This document shows positions 27,878 to 38,400 of a stretch of 64,000 nt of DNA, one piece after another (position 1 is the stretch's first letter; each line of letters begins with the position of its first letter). The stretch is taken from positions 62,001 to 126,000 of the forward strand of contig NZ_FXTA01000003.1 of the NCBI RefSeq assembly GCF_900182645.1, given 5' to 3'. This stretch comes from Flavobacterium resistens. GTDB lineage: Bacteria > Bacteroidota > Bacteroidia > Flavobacteriales > Flavobacteriaceae. A program made the translations under genes and the position numbers. Below the pieces are notes generated by a model. The model was not told the DNA's origin and searched no databases. It saw nothing but the letters and a program-made list of their open reading frames with translations.

Positions 27878-27894
27878 TTATTGAAAATATAAAA

Positions 27895-28791
27895 TTAAAT
27901 TTTTCCGTAATACATTGCTTTTACGATACCATCAGAAAGTCCAATTTTTGGAACATAAATCTGACGTGCTCCGCTCCATTTCATTGCGTTCAAATAAATA
28001 CGCGTTGCATGTATGATAACGTCGGCACGGTCGGAATTCAAACCTAATTCAGCAATTCTTTGTTCATAAGTTAATGAATTCAAGAAAGCATATTGCGAAT
28101 TAATATAAATGTATGAAAGCGGTTTTTCCTGCTGTTTTCCAGACATTTTAAACAATTTATTGATGTTTCCTCCAGATCCGATTAGAGTAACTTCTTCATA
28201 ATCGGCAGTATTGGTTCTAATCCATTTTTCAATTTCATCCCAAACTACATCGCAAACCATATTATTTAATAAACGTACTGTTCCGGCTTTAAATGATCTT
28301 GAATTGATCATTTTTCCGTCAGAAAATAATGTAAATTCCGTACTTCCACCACCAACATCTACAAATAAATAGGTTTCATCTGTTTTTAATAAATGATGTA
28401 AATCTGTTGAAGCAATTATGGCCGCTTCTTTTTTACCGTCAATAATTTCTATTTTAATATCGGCTTTCTTTTTAATCAAGGCCACAACTTCTTTGGCATT
28501 GTAGGCTTCACGCATTGCCGAAGTAGCAAACGCCATATAGCGCTCTACTTTATGAACTTTCATCAAAAGATTGAATGCTTTCATGGCATCCACCATTCGA
28601 TCTGTATTTTCTTGTGATATTTCTCCAACAGTAAAGGCATCTTGTCCCAAACGAATTGGCACACGAACAAGCGAACTTTTATTAAATTGTGGTTCTTTGC
28701 CTTCTTGTTCTACAACATTCGATATCAGAAGCCTCATGGCATTTGAACCGATATCTATTGCTGCAAATTTTCTAATATTAATCATGCTCAC
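27895..28791 (-). CDS. ppx: Ppx/GppA family exopolyphosphatase
   Basis: The enzyme removes terminal phosphates from polyphosphate (or pppGpp). The 298-residue protein is the short, N-terminal two-lobed version of the ASKHA fold. It has phosphate-1 AAIDIGSNAMRLLIS, phosphate-2 LFVDVGGGSTEFTLF and adenosine-side LIGSGGNINKL motifs. It lacks the C-terminal HD-like domain of E. coli Ppx (513 residues). It starts 25 bases after ppk1 on the same strand, so synthesis and degradation of polyphosphate are co-encoded. It could act on pppGpp instead. Confidence 0.9.
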   Translation of the reverse strand: MSMINIRKFAAIDIGSNAMRLLISNVVEQEGKEPQFNKSSLVRVPIRLGQDAFTVGEISQENTDRMVDAMKAFNLLMKVHKVERYMAFATSAMREAYNAKEVVALIKKKADIKIEIIDGKKEAAIIASTDLHHLLKTDETYLFVDVGGGSTEFTLFSDGKMINSRSFKAGTVRLLNNMVCDVVWDEIEKWIRTNTADYEEVTLIGSGGNINKLFKMSGKQQEKPLSYIYINSQYAFLNSLTYEQRIAELGLNSDRADVIIHATRIYLNAMKWSGARQIYVPKIGLSDGIVKAMYYGKI

Positions 28792-28816
28792 TTATGATTT
28801 GAAAAATTGGTTTTAA

Positions 28817-30895
28817 TTAATCTATTTTTTGAGGAATTGCTTCAGCTATCTCAATTTTGTTTTGGTAATATTTATAGGTTTCAAATTGCGCTCTAAATGG
28901 GGCATGATGATTTCGAGGCTTGTATTTGTTATCTAATTTATAAGAATGATATCTCACTTTAACATTTCCTTTCCAAGCAATATTAAAATTATCAATCAAT
29001 TCTTTTTTAATTTCAAGATCATAAATTGGACAGGTCACTTCTACTCTTCCATCAAGATTTCTAGTCATAAAATCGGCAGATGAAATATAAACTTCGGTTA
29101 AACCTGCATTTCCAAAAATATAAACTCGTGAATGTTCCAAATAATTATCTACGATACTTATGGCTTCTATATTTTCGCTCATTCCTGGAATTCCCGGAAT
29201 AAGAGAACAAATTCCTCTTACCTGAAGCTGAATTTTTACGCCGGCATTACTTGCTTCGTAAAGTTTGTCAATCATTTTAAAATCAGACAAACTGTTCATT
29301 TTTAATTTTATATGTGTTTTTCTACCGGCAAGAGCGTGCAAAATTTCACGATCGATTAATTTAATGAACTTACTTCTTGTATAATGAGGTGATACAATTA
29401 AATGTTTGTATCTGTGTACTCTATAATTGATATCGAAGAATTCAAATATTTTTGATGTGTCTTTTAAAATTCCCTGATGACAGGTAAAAAGCGTAACATC
29501 AGTATAAATTTTTGCTGTCGATTCATTAAAGTTTCCAGTTGAAATAAATCCGTAACGACGTGTTTTTCCTTCTTCAAGTCTTTCAATTACACATATTTTA
29601 CTGTGTACTTTTAATCCTTTGATTCCAAAAATAAGATCAATTCCTTCCGTTTGCATTTGCTCTGCGTACGAAATATTACTTGCTTCGTCAAAACGAGCCT
29701 GAAGCTCAATTTGTACCGTTACTTTTTTACCATTTTTCGCTGCATTAATTAAAGAACTGATGATTTGCGAATTCTTTGCTAAACGATATAACGTAATTTT
29801 AATACTTGCAACCTTTGGATCTAAAGCTGCTTCACGTAAAAATTTAGTCAAATATGAAAAAGACTGATAAGGAGCATGTACCAAATAATCTTTTTTGGTG
29901 ATTTTTTCCAGAATACTTCCATCGAGACTTAAACCTGGAACCGGCAAAGGTTCATTTGGTTTATACAACAAATCGTAACGTCCTAGATTTGGAAATCCCA
30001 TATAATCACGACGGTTATGATATCTTCCACCGGGAATTATACTATCTGTTTCTACAATTTTCATTTTTTCTAAAAAGAACTGAAGCGTATCTTCTTCAAT
30101 TAAATTATCATAAATAAAACGAACAGGCTCACCAATTCGGCGGTCTTTTACAGAAGTTGATATTTTTTCCAACATACTTTTACTTAAGTCGCTGTCTATA
30201 TCTAACTGTGCATCGCGCGTAATTTTGATCATATGTGCCGAAACACTTTTATAATCAAAAATATTGAAGATGCTTTTCAGTTTATAACGAATTACATCAT
30301 CAATTAAAATTACATATTGTTTATCGTCTTCTGAAGGAAGTACAACGAATCGGTTTATGTTTTTTGGAATTTCAATTAGAGCGTATCGAACTTCATCATT
30401 TGCCAATTCTAATCGAACTGCCAAGTATCCCAAAGTATCTTTTAAAACTGGAAAAACTGCCAGATCATTCAAAATAATAGTTACCAACTCCGGACTTAAT
30501 TTTTGTGTAAAAAAGTCTTTTAAGAAACATTCCTGTTTTTGGGTAATCTGAGTTTCGTTGATAATAAAGATATTTTCTGCTTCCAGCTCTGCTTCAATAT
30601 TTCCAAGAATACGCAAACTTTCAGACTGTTGCTGAATTACGATTTCGGTAATATCCTTAATTAATTGATGGGCAGAAATTCCGCCTAAATATTTTTCGCC
30701 AGAAATACCTGAAAGGCTCAATCTCCGAATTGCAGCATATCGAACTCTGAAAAATTCATCTAAATTGTTTGAAAAAATTCCAACAAAACGCAGTCTGTCT
30801 AAAAGTGGAACTGTATTATCTGCAGCTTCCTGAAGCACTCTTGCATTAAACGCTAACCAACTTTTTTCTCGATCGATATATTTCTGTTCGTACAC
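28817..30895 (-). CDS. ppk1: Polyphosphate kinase 1
   Basis: PPK1 polymerises the gamma phosphate of ATP into polyphosphate via a phospho-histidine. The 692-residue length is standard. The N domain starts YIDREKSWLAFNARVLQEA, the head domain follows, and two phospholipase-D-like C domains carry the catalytic His motifs (KVHSKICVIER and LEHSRVYIFG). The block FISTGNFNESTAKIYTD is strongly conserved. Membrane association is typical for the family. It lies five bases after sixA and 25 bases before ppx; the three form the core of a minus-strand operon. Confidence 0.96.
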   Translation of the reverse strand: MYEQKYIDREKSWLAFNARVLQEAADNTVPLLDRLRFVGIFSNNLDEFFRVRYAAIRRLSLSGISGEKYLGGISAHQLIKDITEIVIQQQSESLRILGNIEAELEAENIFIINETQITQKQECFLKDFFTQKLSPELVTIILNDLAVFPVLKDTLGYLAVRLELANDEVRYALIEIPKNINRFVVLPSEDDKQYVILIDDVIRYKLKSIFNIFDYKSVSAHMIKITRDAQLDIDSDLSKSMLEKISTSVKDRRIGEPVRFIYDNLIEEDTLQFFLEKMKIVETDSIIPGGRYHNRRDYMGFPNLGRYDLLYKPNEPLPVPGLSLDGSILEKITKKDYLVHAPYQSFSYLTKFLREAALDPKVASIKITLYRLAKNSQIISSLINAAKNGKKVTVQIELQARFDEASNISYAEQMQTEGIDLIFGIKGLKVHSKICVIERLEEGKTRRYGFISTGNFNESTAKIYTDVTLFTCHQGILKDTSKIFEFFDINYRVHRYKHLIVSPHYTRSKFIKLIDREILHALAGRKTHIKLKMNSLSDFKMIDKLYEASNAGVKIQLQVRGICSLIPGIPGMSENIEAISIVDNYLEHSRVYIFGNAGLTEVYISSADFMTRNLDGRVEVTCPIYDLEIKKELIDNFNIAWKGNVKVRYHSYKLDNKYKPRNHHAPFRAQFETYKYYQNKIEIAEAIPQKID

Positions 30896-30900
30896 TTTAT

Positions 30901-31386
30901 TTATTTTAAATCTTTGGGGAAAATTGTTTTATGTGTCTTGCCTTTATTGAGAGCATCCCAGCTATCAGAATCGAATTGCAGGGATACAAAACCTGAAGTC
31001 GGAACGTTTTCTATAAAAACATCCCCAAATTTATTAACAAAATTTGTAATAGCCTCGTTATGTCCAAAAAGAATAACGCTTTCTAAACTATTATCACATG
31101 ATTTGATAACTTTTTCGAGCTGCTTATCATCAAAAGTATAAAGATCGTCTTTAAAAACAATACTTTCTATAGGGTAAGAAATATTTTGAGCAAAAATAAG
31201 AGCTGTTTCTGAAGCACGTGCAGCCGTACTACTCCATATTATATAAGTTTTCGGGAGATATTTTGAAATATTTGAAGATACTTCGTGAGCATCTAAAATC
31301 CCTCTTTTCATTAAAGGTCTGTCAAAATCTTTTAAGGGTGCTTCCCAACTTGATTTTGCATGTCGTATTAAAATTAAGTTTTTCAT
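30901..31386 (-). CDS. sixA: SixA-type phosphohistidine phosphatase
   Basis: ATG 31386 is chosen because it opens MKNLILIRHAKSSWE, the RHG catalytic motif region of the histidine phosphatase superfamily; a frame extension to 31413 adds nine residues upstream of the beta strand. The 161-residue protein keeps RHAKSSW, the WSSTAARASETALIF block and the second catalytic His in LFGHNEAIT. SixA removes phosphate from phosphohistidine in proteins. Here it is five bases before ppk1, whose own mechanism uses a phosphohistidine. A promoter-like sequence lies about 35 bases upstream. Confidence 0.88.
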   Translation of the reverse strand: MKNLILIRHAKSSWEAPLKDFDRPLMKRGILDAHEVSSNISKYLPKTYIIWSSTAARASETALIFAQNISYPIESIVFKDDLYTFDDKQLEKVIKSCDNSLESVILFGHNEAITNFVNKFGDVFIENVPTSGFVSLQFDSDSWDALNKGKTHKTIFPKDLK

Positions 31387-31420
31387 AAAAAGAGTATTTA
31401 ATAATAAATGCATTAATTCA

Positions 31421-31450
31421 GAAAACTACTTTCTAAGTTCTAATTTACAA
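31421..31450 (-). promoter_or_regulatory. Candidate promoter of the sixA-ppk1-ppx array
   Basis: On the minus strand, TTG (31448-31450), a 19-base spacer and TAGTTTTC (31421-31428) match TTG-N19-TAnnTTTG except for the last base. Confidence 0.42.
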
Positions 31451-31887
31451 AAGAATTTTTAATCCTCCTCTATTTTTTATTTCTGTTAACATTCTAAGAA
31501 AATTTTAACAAGAATGCGAAATCTTCAAAACTTTAACAATCCAAAAAACCGATGGATCTGTTTTAACAAAAAAGTGTACTTCATCTATTAAAACAATCAC
31601 TTCATCGATATTTTGCAAATTTGTAAAATTTTAACTAAATAATTGATTATTAAGTATTTACAAAGATTTAAAAGTTGCTTTTTTGATCAAAAAAGGAAGA
31701 AAAACGGAAATTCAAATTTGTTAAAATCGGTCAAAAAATGATTTTTTTTGATCGATTTTTAGTTAAAAAAAGGTAGTTAAACGAGTTTTTAGGTTAGTTA
31801 CAGAGAAAAAAATTTAAATACAAAAACTCTAATATAATTTTGATTCTGTTAAAATTTCATAAATACCACAAAACTAAATCTTAAGTT
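31451..31887. other. Long AT-rich leader upstream of the adhesin locus
   Basis: No gene is seen. The region holds two GATC-centred hairpins: a perfect 18-base palindrome at 31678-31695 (six T, GATC, six A between C and G) and an imperfect inverted repeat at 31723-31759 (AAAATCGGTCAAAAAA with TTTTTTGATCGATTTT). A TAATTTTG -7-like element lies near 31838, 50 bases before the first gene, but no TTG is at the right distance. Confidence 0.5.
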
Positions 31888-32439
31888 ATGAAAAGTAAAT
31901 CTACTCTTGAAAAAGCAGTGAAATTTGTAGCAAATTGTAAGTCTATTTTTTCGTTCAGAAAAAACATCTTCGATAAAAGTATTTTTTCATTACTGCTTTG
32001 TTTGATTACAACCGTTTCATTTGCGCAATCTGGTTCGTGTAGAGCAACTCTGGGAGTTGAAAAAGACAGAATCTACAGCAATGCAGGCAAGGACGGTGCT
32101 TATTTTACACTGGTTTTATCCAATACAGGAAATTCAGATGATGTTTATAACTTAAGCGTTTTAAACATAAACTCCAGCTGCTCGAACAATGATGGTAGTA
32201 GTTCGTCTCAAAACGTGAATTTAACCGGCAGTTTTTTGGATAATAGCAATGTTCCAATCACTTCTATCTCGCTTTCGGCCAATCAAACAGCTACTTTTTC
32301 AGTTCATTTAACAGTACCGCAGGGTACGGCCTACAACAAATGGAACTGCATGCAAATTAATGCTACATCAACAAACTGCGCTAATTACACAGTGAACACT
32401 GTTGTACATACGATCGTAAATAATCCTTCTGAAAATTAA
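31888..32439 (+). CDS. Small secreted protein upstream of giant adhesin
   Basis: This 183-residue protein has an unusually long N-terminal leader (~46 residues): a basic, KSIF-repeating n-region, then a hydrophobic stretch ending SFAQ. The mature ~137 residues look like one immunoglobulin-type beta sandwich of the COG1361/NEW3 kind (YFTLVLSNTGNSDDVYNLSVL...LSANQTATFSVHLTVPQG), with paired Cys residues. It lacks a T9SS C-terminal domain. It ends 49 bases before the giant adhesin ATG and is probably co-transcribed, possibly as an accessory or binding partner. Function inferred from position only. Confidence 0.6.
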   Translation: MKSKSTLEKAVKFVANCKSIFSFRKNIFDKSIFSLLLCLITTVSFAQSGSCRATLGVEKDRIYSNAGKDGAYFTLVLSNTGNSDDVYNLSVLNINSSCSNNDGSSSSQNVNLTGSFLDNSNVPITSISLSANQTATFSVHLTVPQGTAYNKWNCMQINATSTNCANYTVNTVVHTIVNNPSEN

Positions 32440-32488
32440 ATATTCACAGCAAAATATTTAGTTGTTTTTCAATTTAAATTCCTATAAA

Positions 32489-35400
32489 ATGAAAAAAACA
32501 TTACACTTTATCCATTTAATATTAAGAGCTGGCATAACGTTTTGTATGTTGCTTTTCTTATTTTCATCAACCAAAGGTTTTGCCCAAACAATAACACCAA
32601 CGAAAACTGTTACTGTTGCGCCTGGGGTTTGTGGAGCGCTGGATGTAGAATTAAAAATTCAGGGTTCTAATCCGGTCGCAAGACCTTTAGAAGTTGTATT
32701 AGTTATTGACGTATCAGGAAGTATGGGTGATGGAAACAATCCTAAACCGTTATCCCGTGCACAAGATGCTGCTACAGATTTTATCAATAAAATGTTTCTT
32801 CCTGCTAATAATCCAACAGGAAAAAACAAAGTGGCAATTGTGACCTATAGTACAACTGCAACAATTAGAAGAAATCTAACTGATAGCACTGGCCAGTCCG
32901 ATTTAATATCGGTCATAAATGGACTTACTGCAAATGGAAATACTAATATTCAGGACGGACTTGTAAAAGCAAATACGGTTTTAAATAGTGCAACCTACGA
33001 CTGCGCAACAGCTAGAAGTATTGTATTATTAACAGATGGTGTTGCGAATGTAACTGGAACAAACGGCGACAGCTGTTCATCAGGACAACAAGGTTCTTGT
33101 ATACAAAGTGCCATCACTGCAGCCAATAATGCAAAAAGTAGAACTGTATCGGGTACTGTTTACAACAATCAGATTTTTTCCGTTGGATTATTTGGCGCCA
33201 TTTCAGGCGGAACTCAAACAGATGCTGAATATACTTTAAATCAAATTCAGTCTGGAGGTTCATTTTTCACAGAAACTGCTGCAGACTTAACAGGTATCTA
33301 CAACCAAATTTTCACTCAATTATCATGGGTTGCCAAACAGATTACAGGGACGCCTTTTGAAAAAGAAACTGTAGGTGCTAATTTTACAATTGGGTCAGTT
33401 ACGGTAACTAAAGGAACTACCACAATTACCGGACAAGAAATTGCCTGGAATATTGATTTCTTAAATGTTGAGACAATAACTTTAAAATATCGATTGACTC
33501 CAAAACCAAATACATGTGGAAGTCAACAAGTGAGTTCATCGAAACTTTTCTTTCAAAACGCCCTTTGTACTAATGCAACGCAAGACATAGTTTCACCTAT
33601 GACGAATGTTCCGTGTCCAATTATAACAATTGCTTCACAAACAAATGTAACATGTTATGGAGGAAACAATGGAGCTATCACTCTTAATACTCCAACAGGA
33701 GGACAAGGTCCATACACTTACAAATGGACAAAAAACGATGTTGATTTTGCTACAACAAAAGATATTTCTGGTTTAAGTGCTGGAATATACAAAGTTAGTG
33801 CAACAGATAGTAATAATTGTGCAACAGGTATTTTAACTATTGAAATAACGCAACCTGCTGGAGCTTTAGCAATTGCCGCATCGTCTAAAACAGATGTTCT
33901 TTGTTATGGAGCAAGTACAGGAAGCGTTACAGCTGGAACTGTAACAAACTCCGTGGGAACTGTTACTTATTCTTGGAAAAATGCCTCTAACAATGTAGTT
34001 GGAACAACTCCATCAGTATCTAATTTACCAGCCGGAACTTATACCGTGACTGTAACAGATTCCTGTTCGAGCAAAACTGATACTGTAACAATTGGACAGC
34101 CAAACGCTGCTTTAGTTGCTGCTGTAAATACCAAAGTAGATGTAAAATGTAAAGGAGATTCTACCGGTTCGGCTACTGCATCTGCAACCGGAGGAACAGG
34201 AACTTATTCCTATTCTTGGAATACTGTCCCTGTTCAAACTGGAGCAACTGCAAGCGGACTTAAAGCTGGAACATACATTGTAACAGTAACAGACCAAAAT
34301 GGATGTACCGATACTGAAACAGTTACAATCGGCGAGCCATCAAATACTTTGGTTGCCGCAATAAATTCTAAAACAGATGTAAGCTGCAAAGGTGATTCTA
34401 CTGGTTCTGCAACCGCTTCTGCTACTGGTGGAACAGCGGGGTATTCTTATTCTTGGAATACGGTTCCTGTGCAAACTGGAGCTACTGCAAACGGACTTAA
34501 AGTTGGAACATACATTGTAACAGTAACAGACCAAAATGGATGTACCGATACCGAAACAGTTACAATCGGCGAGCCATCAAATACTTTGGTTGCCGCAATA
34601 GACTCTAAAACAGATGTAAACTGTAAAGGTGACTCTACTGGTTCTGCAACCGCTTCGGCTACAGGTGGAACAGCAAGCTACTCTTACTCTTGGAATACCG
34701 TTCCTGTGCAAACTGGAGCTACTGCAACAAATCTTGCTGCAGGAACTTATATCGTGACAGTGACCGATTCAAAAGGATGTACCGATACTGAAACAGTGAC
34801 AATCAGCGAACCTTCTAATGCTTTACTTGCCGCAATAGATTCTAAAACTAATGTAAACTGCAAAGGCGATGCTACTGGTTCTGCAACAGCTTCCGCTACT
34901 GGAGGAACAGCGGGCTACTCTTACTCTTGGAATACGGTTCCTGTACAGACTGGAGCAACTGCAACAAATCTTGTTGCCGGAACTTATATCGTGACTGTGA
35001 CTGATTCTAAAGGATGTACCGATACTGAAACAGTGACAATCGGAGAACCTTCTGATGCTTTGACTGCTGCAATAGATTCTAAAACTGATGTAAACTGCAA
35101 AGGCGATGCTACTGGTTCTGCAACAGCTTCAGCTACTGGAGGAACAGCGGGCTACTCTTACTCTTGGAATACGGTTCCTGTACAGACTGGAGCAACTGCA
35201 ACAAATCTTGTTGCCGGAACTTATATCTTGACTGTGACTGATTCTAAAGGTTGCACCGATACTGAGACAGTGACAATCGGAGAGCCTTCAAATGCTTTGG
35301 TTGCCGCAATAGACTCTAAAACAGATGTGAACTGTAAAGGAGATGCGACTGGTTCTGCAATGGCTTCAGCTACTGGCGGAACAGCGGGCTACTCCTATTC

Positions 35401-38400
35401 TTGGAATACCGTTCCTGTTCAGACTGGAGCTACTGCATCAAATCTTGTTGCAGGAACTTATATCGTGACTGTGACCGATTCTAAAGGATGTACTGATACT
35501 GAGACAGTGACAATCGGAGAACCTTCTAATGCTTTGATTGCTGCAATAGATACTAAAACTGATGTAAGCTGTAAAGGTGATGCTACTGGTTCTGCAACAG
35601 CTTCGGCTACTGGCGGAACAGCAGGCTACTCTTACTCTTGGAATACTGTTCCAGTTCAGACTGGAGCTACTGCATCAAATCTTGTTGCAGGAACTTATAT
35701 CGTTACAGTGACTGATTCTAAAGGATGTACCGATACTGAAACAGTGACAATCGGAGAGCCTTCAAATGCTTTACTTGCCGCAATAGATTCTAAAACTGAT
35801 GTAAGCTGTAAAGGCGACGCAACTGGTTCTGCAACAGCTTCGGCTACTGGAGGAACAGCGGGCTACTCATATTCTTGGAATACTGTTCCGGTTCAGACTG
35901 GAGCTACTGCATCAAATCTTGTTGCCGGAACTTACATCGTGACAGTGACCGACTCTAAAGGATGTACCGATACTGAGACAGTGACAATCGGAGAGCCTTC
36001 TAACACTTTAGTTGCTACAATCGACTCTAAAACTGATGTAAGCTGTAAAGGCGACGCGACTGGTTCTGCAACAGCTTCGGCTACTGGAGGAACAGCAGGC
36101 TACTCCTATTCTTGGAATACTGTTCCTGTTCAGACTGGAGCTACTGCATCAAATCTTGTTGCTGGAACTTATATTGTGACAGTGACCGATTCAAAAGGAT
36201 GTACCGATACTGAAACAGTGACAATCGGAGAGCCTACAAATGCTTTACTTGCCGCAATAGATTCTAAAACTGATGTAAGCTGTAAAGGCGACGCAACTGG
36301 TTCTGCAACAGCTTCGGCTACTGGCGGAACAGCAGGATACTCTTATTCTTGGAATACTGTTCCTGTTCAAACTGGAGCTACTGCATCAAATCTTGTTGCA
36401 GGAACTTACATCGTGACAGTGACAGACTCTAAAGGATGTACCGATACTGAAACAGTGACAATCGGAGAGCCAACAAATGCTTTACTTGCTGCAATAGATT
36501 CTAAAACTGATGTAAGCTGCAAAGGCGATGCAACTGGTTCTGCAACAGCTTCGGCTACTGGCGGAACAGCGGGCTACTCTTATTCTTGGAATACTGTTCC
36601 GGTACAGACTGGAGCTACTGTAACAAATCTTGTTGCTGGAACTTATATCGTGACAGTGACTGATTCTAAAGGATGTACCGATACCGAGACAGTGACAATC
36701 GGAGAGCCAAGTGCAGTTTTAAGCTGCTCAATTGTACAAAACAAAGCTGTTAGTTCTAACGGATTAAGTGACGGAGAGGCAACAGTTACTCCGCTTGGAG
36801 GAAACGGAGGCTACACTTACTTGTGGGACAACAACGAAACTACTCAAAAAGCACTTGCACTTAGTGCAGGTCTTCATTCAGTAACCGTAACGGATTCTAA
36901 AGGTTGCAAAACAACTTGTACTGTGACCATCACTGAACCAAATGTTCTTTCTTGCAGCATTACTCAGGACGATCCTGCCAAATGCTACGGAGACAACAAC
37001 GGTAAAGCGACTGTAGTGGCAATAGGTGGAAATGGCGAGTACACTTATTTATGGGACAACGGCGAAACAACTGCTCAGGCTATCGGATTGACAGCCGGCA
37101 CTCACGAAGTAACCGTTACTGACAAATTAGGCTACAAAACAAAATGTTCAGTTGTAATCAGCCAACCACAAGCACCTTTAGCCGCTGCAATAGATTCTAA
37201 AACTGATGTAAACTGCAAAGGTGATGCTACTGGTTCTGCAACAGCTTCTGCTACAGGAGGAAACGGAACTTACTCTTATACTTGGAACACTGTTCCAGTC
37301 CAAAATACAGCTACTGCAACAAATCTTGTTGCAGGAACTTATATCGTGACAGTGACTGATTCAAAAGGATGTATCGATACTGAAACAGTGACAATCGGTG
37401 AGCCTTCTAACACTTTAGTTGCTGCAATCGACTCTAAAACTGATGTAAGCTGTAAAGGCGACGCAACTGGTTCTGCAACAGCTTCGGCTACTGGCGGAAC
37501 AGCAGGATACTCTTATTCTTGGAATACCGTTCCTGTACAGACTGGAGCAACTGCAACAAATCTTGTTGCCGGAACTTATATTGTGACAGTGACCGATTCA
37601 AAAGGATGTACTGATACTGAAACAGTGACAATCGGAGAGCCTACAAATGCTTTACTTGCTGCAATAGATTCTAAAACTGATGTAAGCTGCAAAGGCGATG
37701 CAACTGGTTCTGCAACAGCTTCGGCTACTGGCGGAACAGCAGGATACTCTTATTCTTGGAATACTGTTCCGGTTCAGACTGGAGCTACTGCATCAAATCT
37801 TGTTGCGGGAACTTATATCGTGACTGTGACTGATTCAAAAGGATGTACCGATACTGAAACAGTGACAATCGGAGAGCCAAGTGCAGTTTTAAGCTGCTCA
37901 GTTGTACAAAACAAAGCTGTTAGTTCTAACGGATTAAGTGACGGAGAAGCGACTGTTACTCCACTTGGAGGAAACGGAGGCTACACTTACTTGTGGGACA
38001 ACAACGAAACTACTCAAAAAGCAATTGCACTTAGTGCAGGTCTTCATTCAGTAACCGTAACGGATTCTAAAGGTTGCAAAACAACTTGTACTGTAACCAT
38101 CACTGAACCAAATGTTCTTTCTTGCAGCATTACTCAGGACGATCCTGCCAAATGCTACGGAGACAACAACGGTAAAGCGACTGTAGTGGCAATAGGTGGA
38201 AATGGCGAGTACACTTACTTATGGGACAACGGCGAAACAACAGCTCAGGCAACTGGCTTAACGGCAGGTTTACATAACGTAACAGTTACTGATAAATTAG
38301 GTTATACTACTACTTGTACTGTGACTATCGGCCAGCCACAATCGGCTTTGACAGCTTCAATCACTTCTAAAACTGATGTGAACTGTAAAGGAGATGCAAC

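Noticed and set aside
34112-34534. Antisense open frames in the SprB-type repeats (also 38357-38557)
   Set aside because: They are Cys/Ser/Arg-rich mirror frames that recur with the 237-base repeat period; they arise from the codon pattern of the sense strand.
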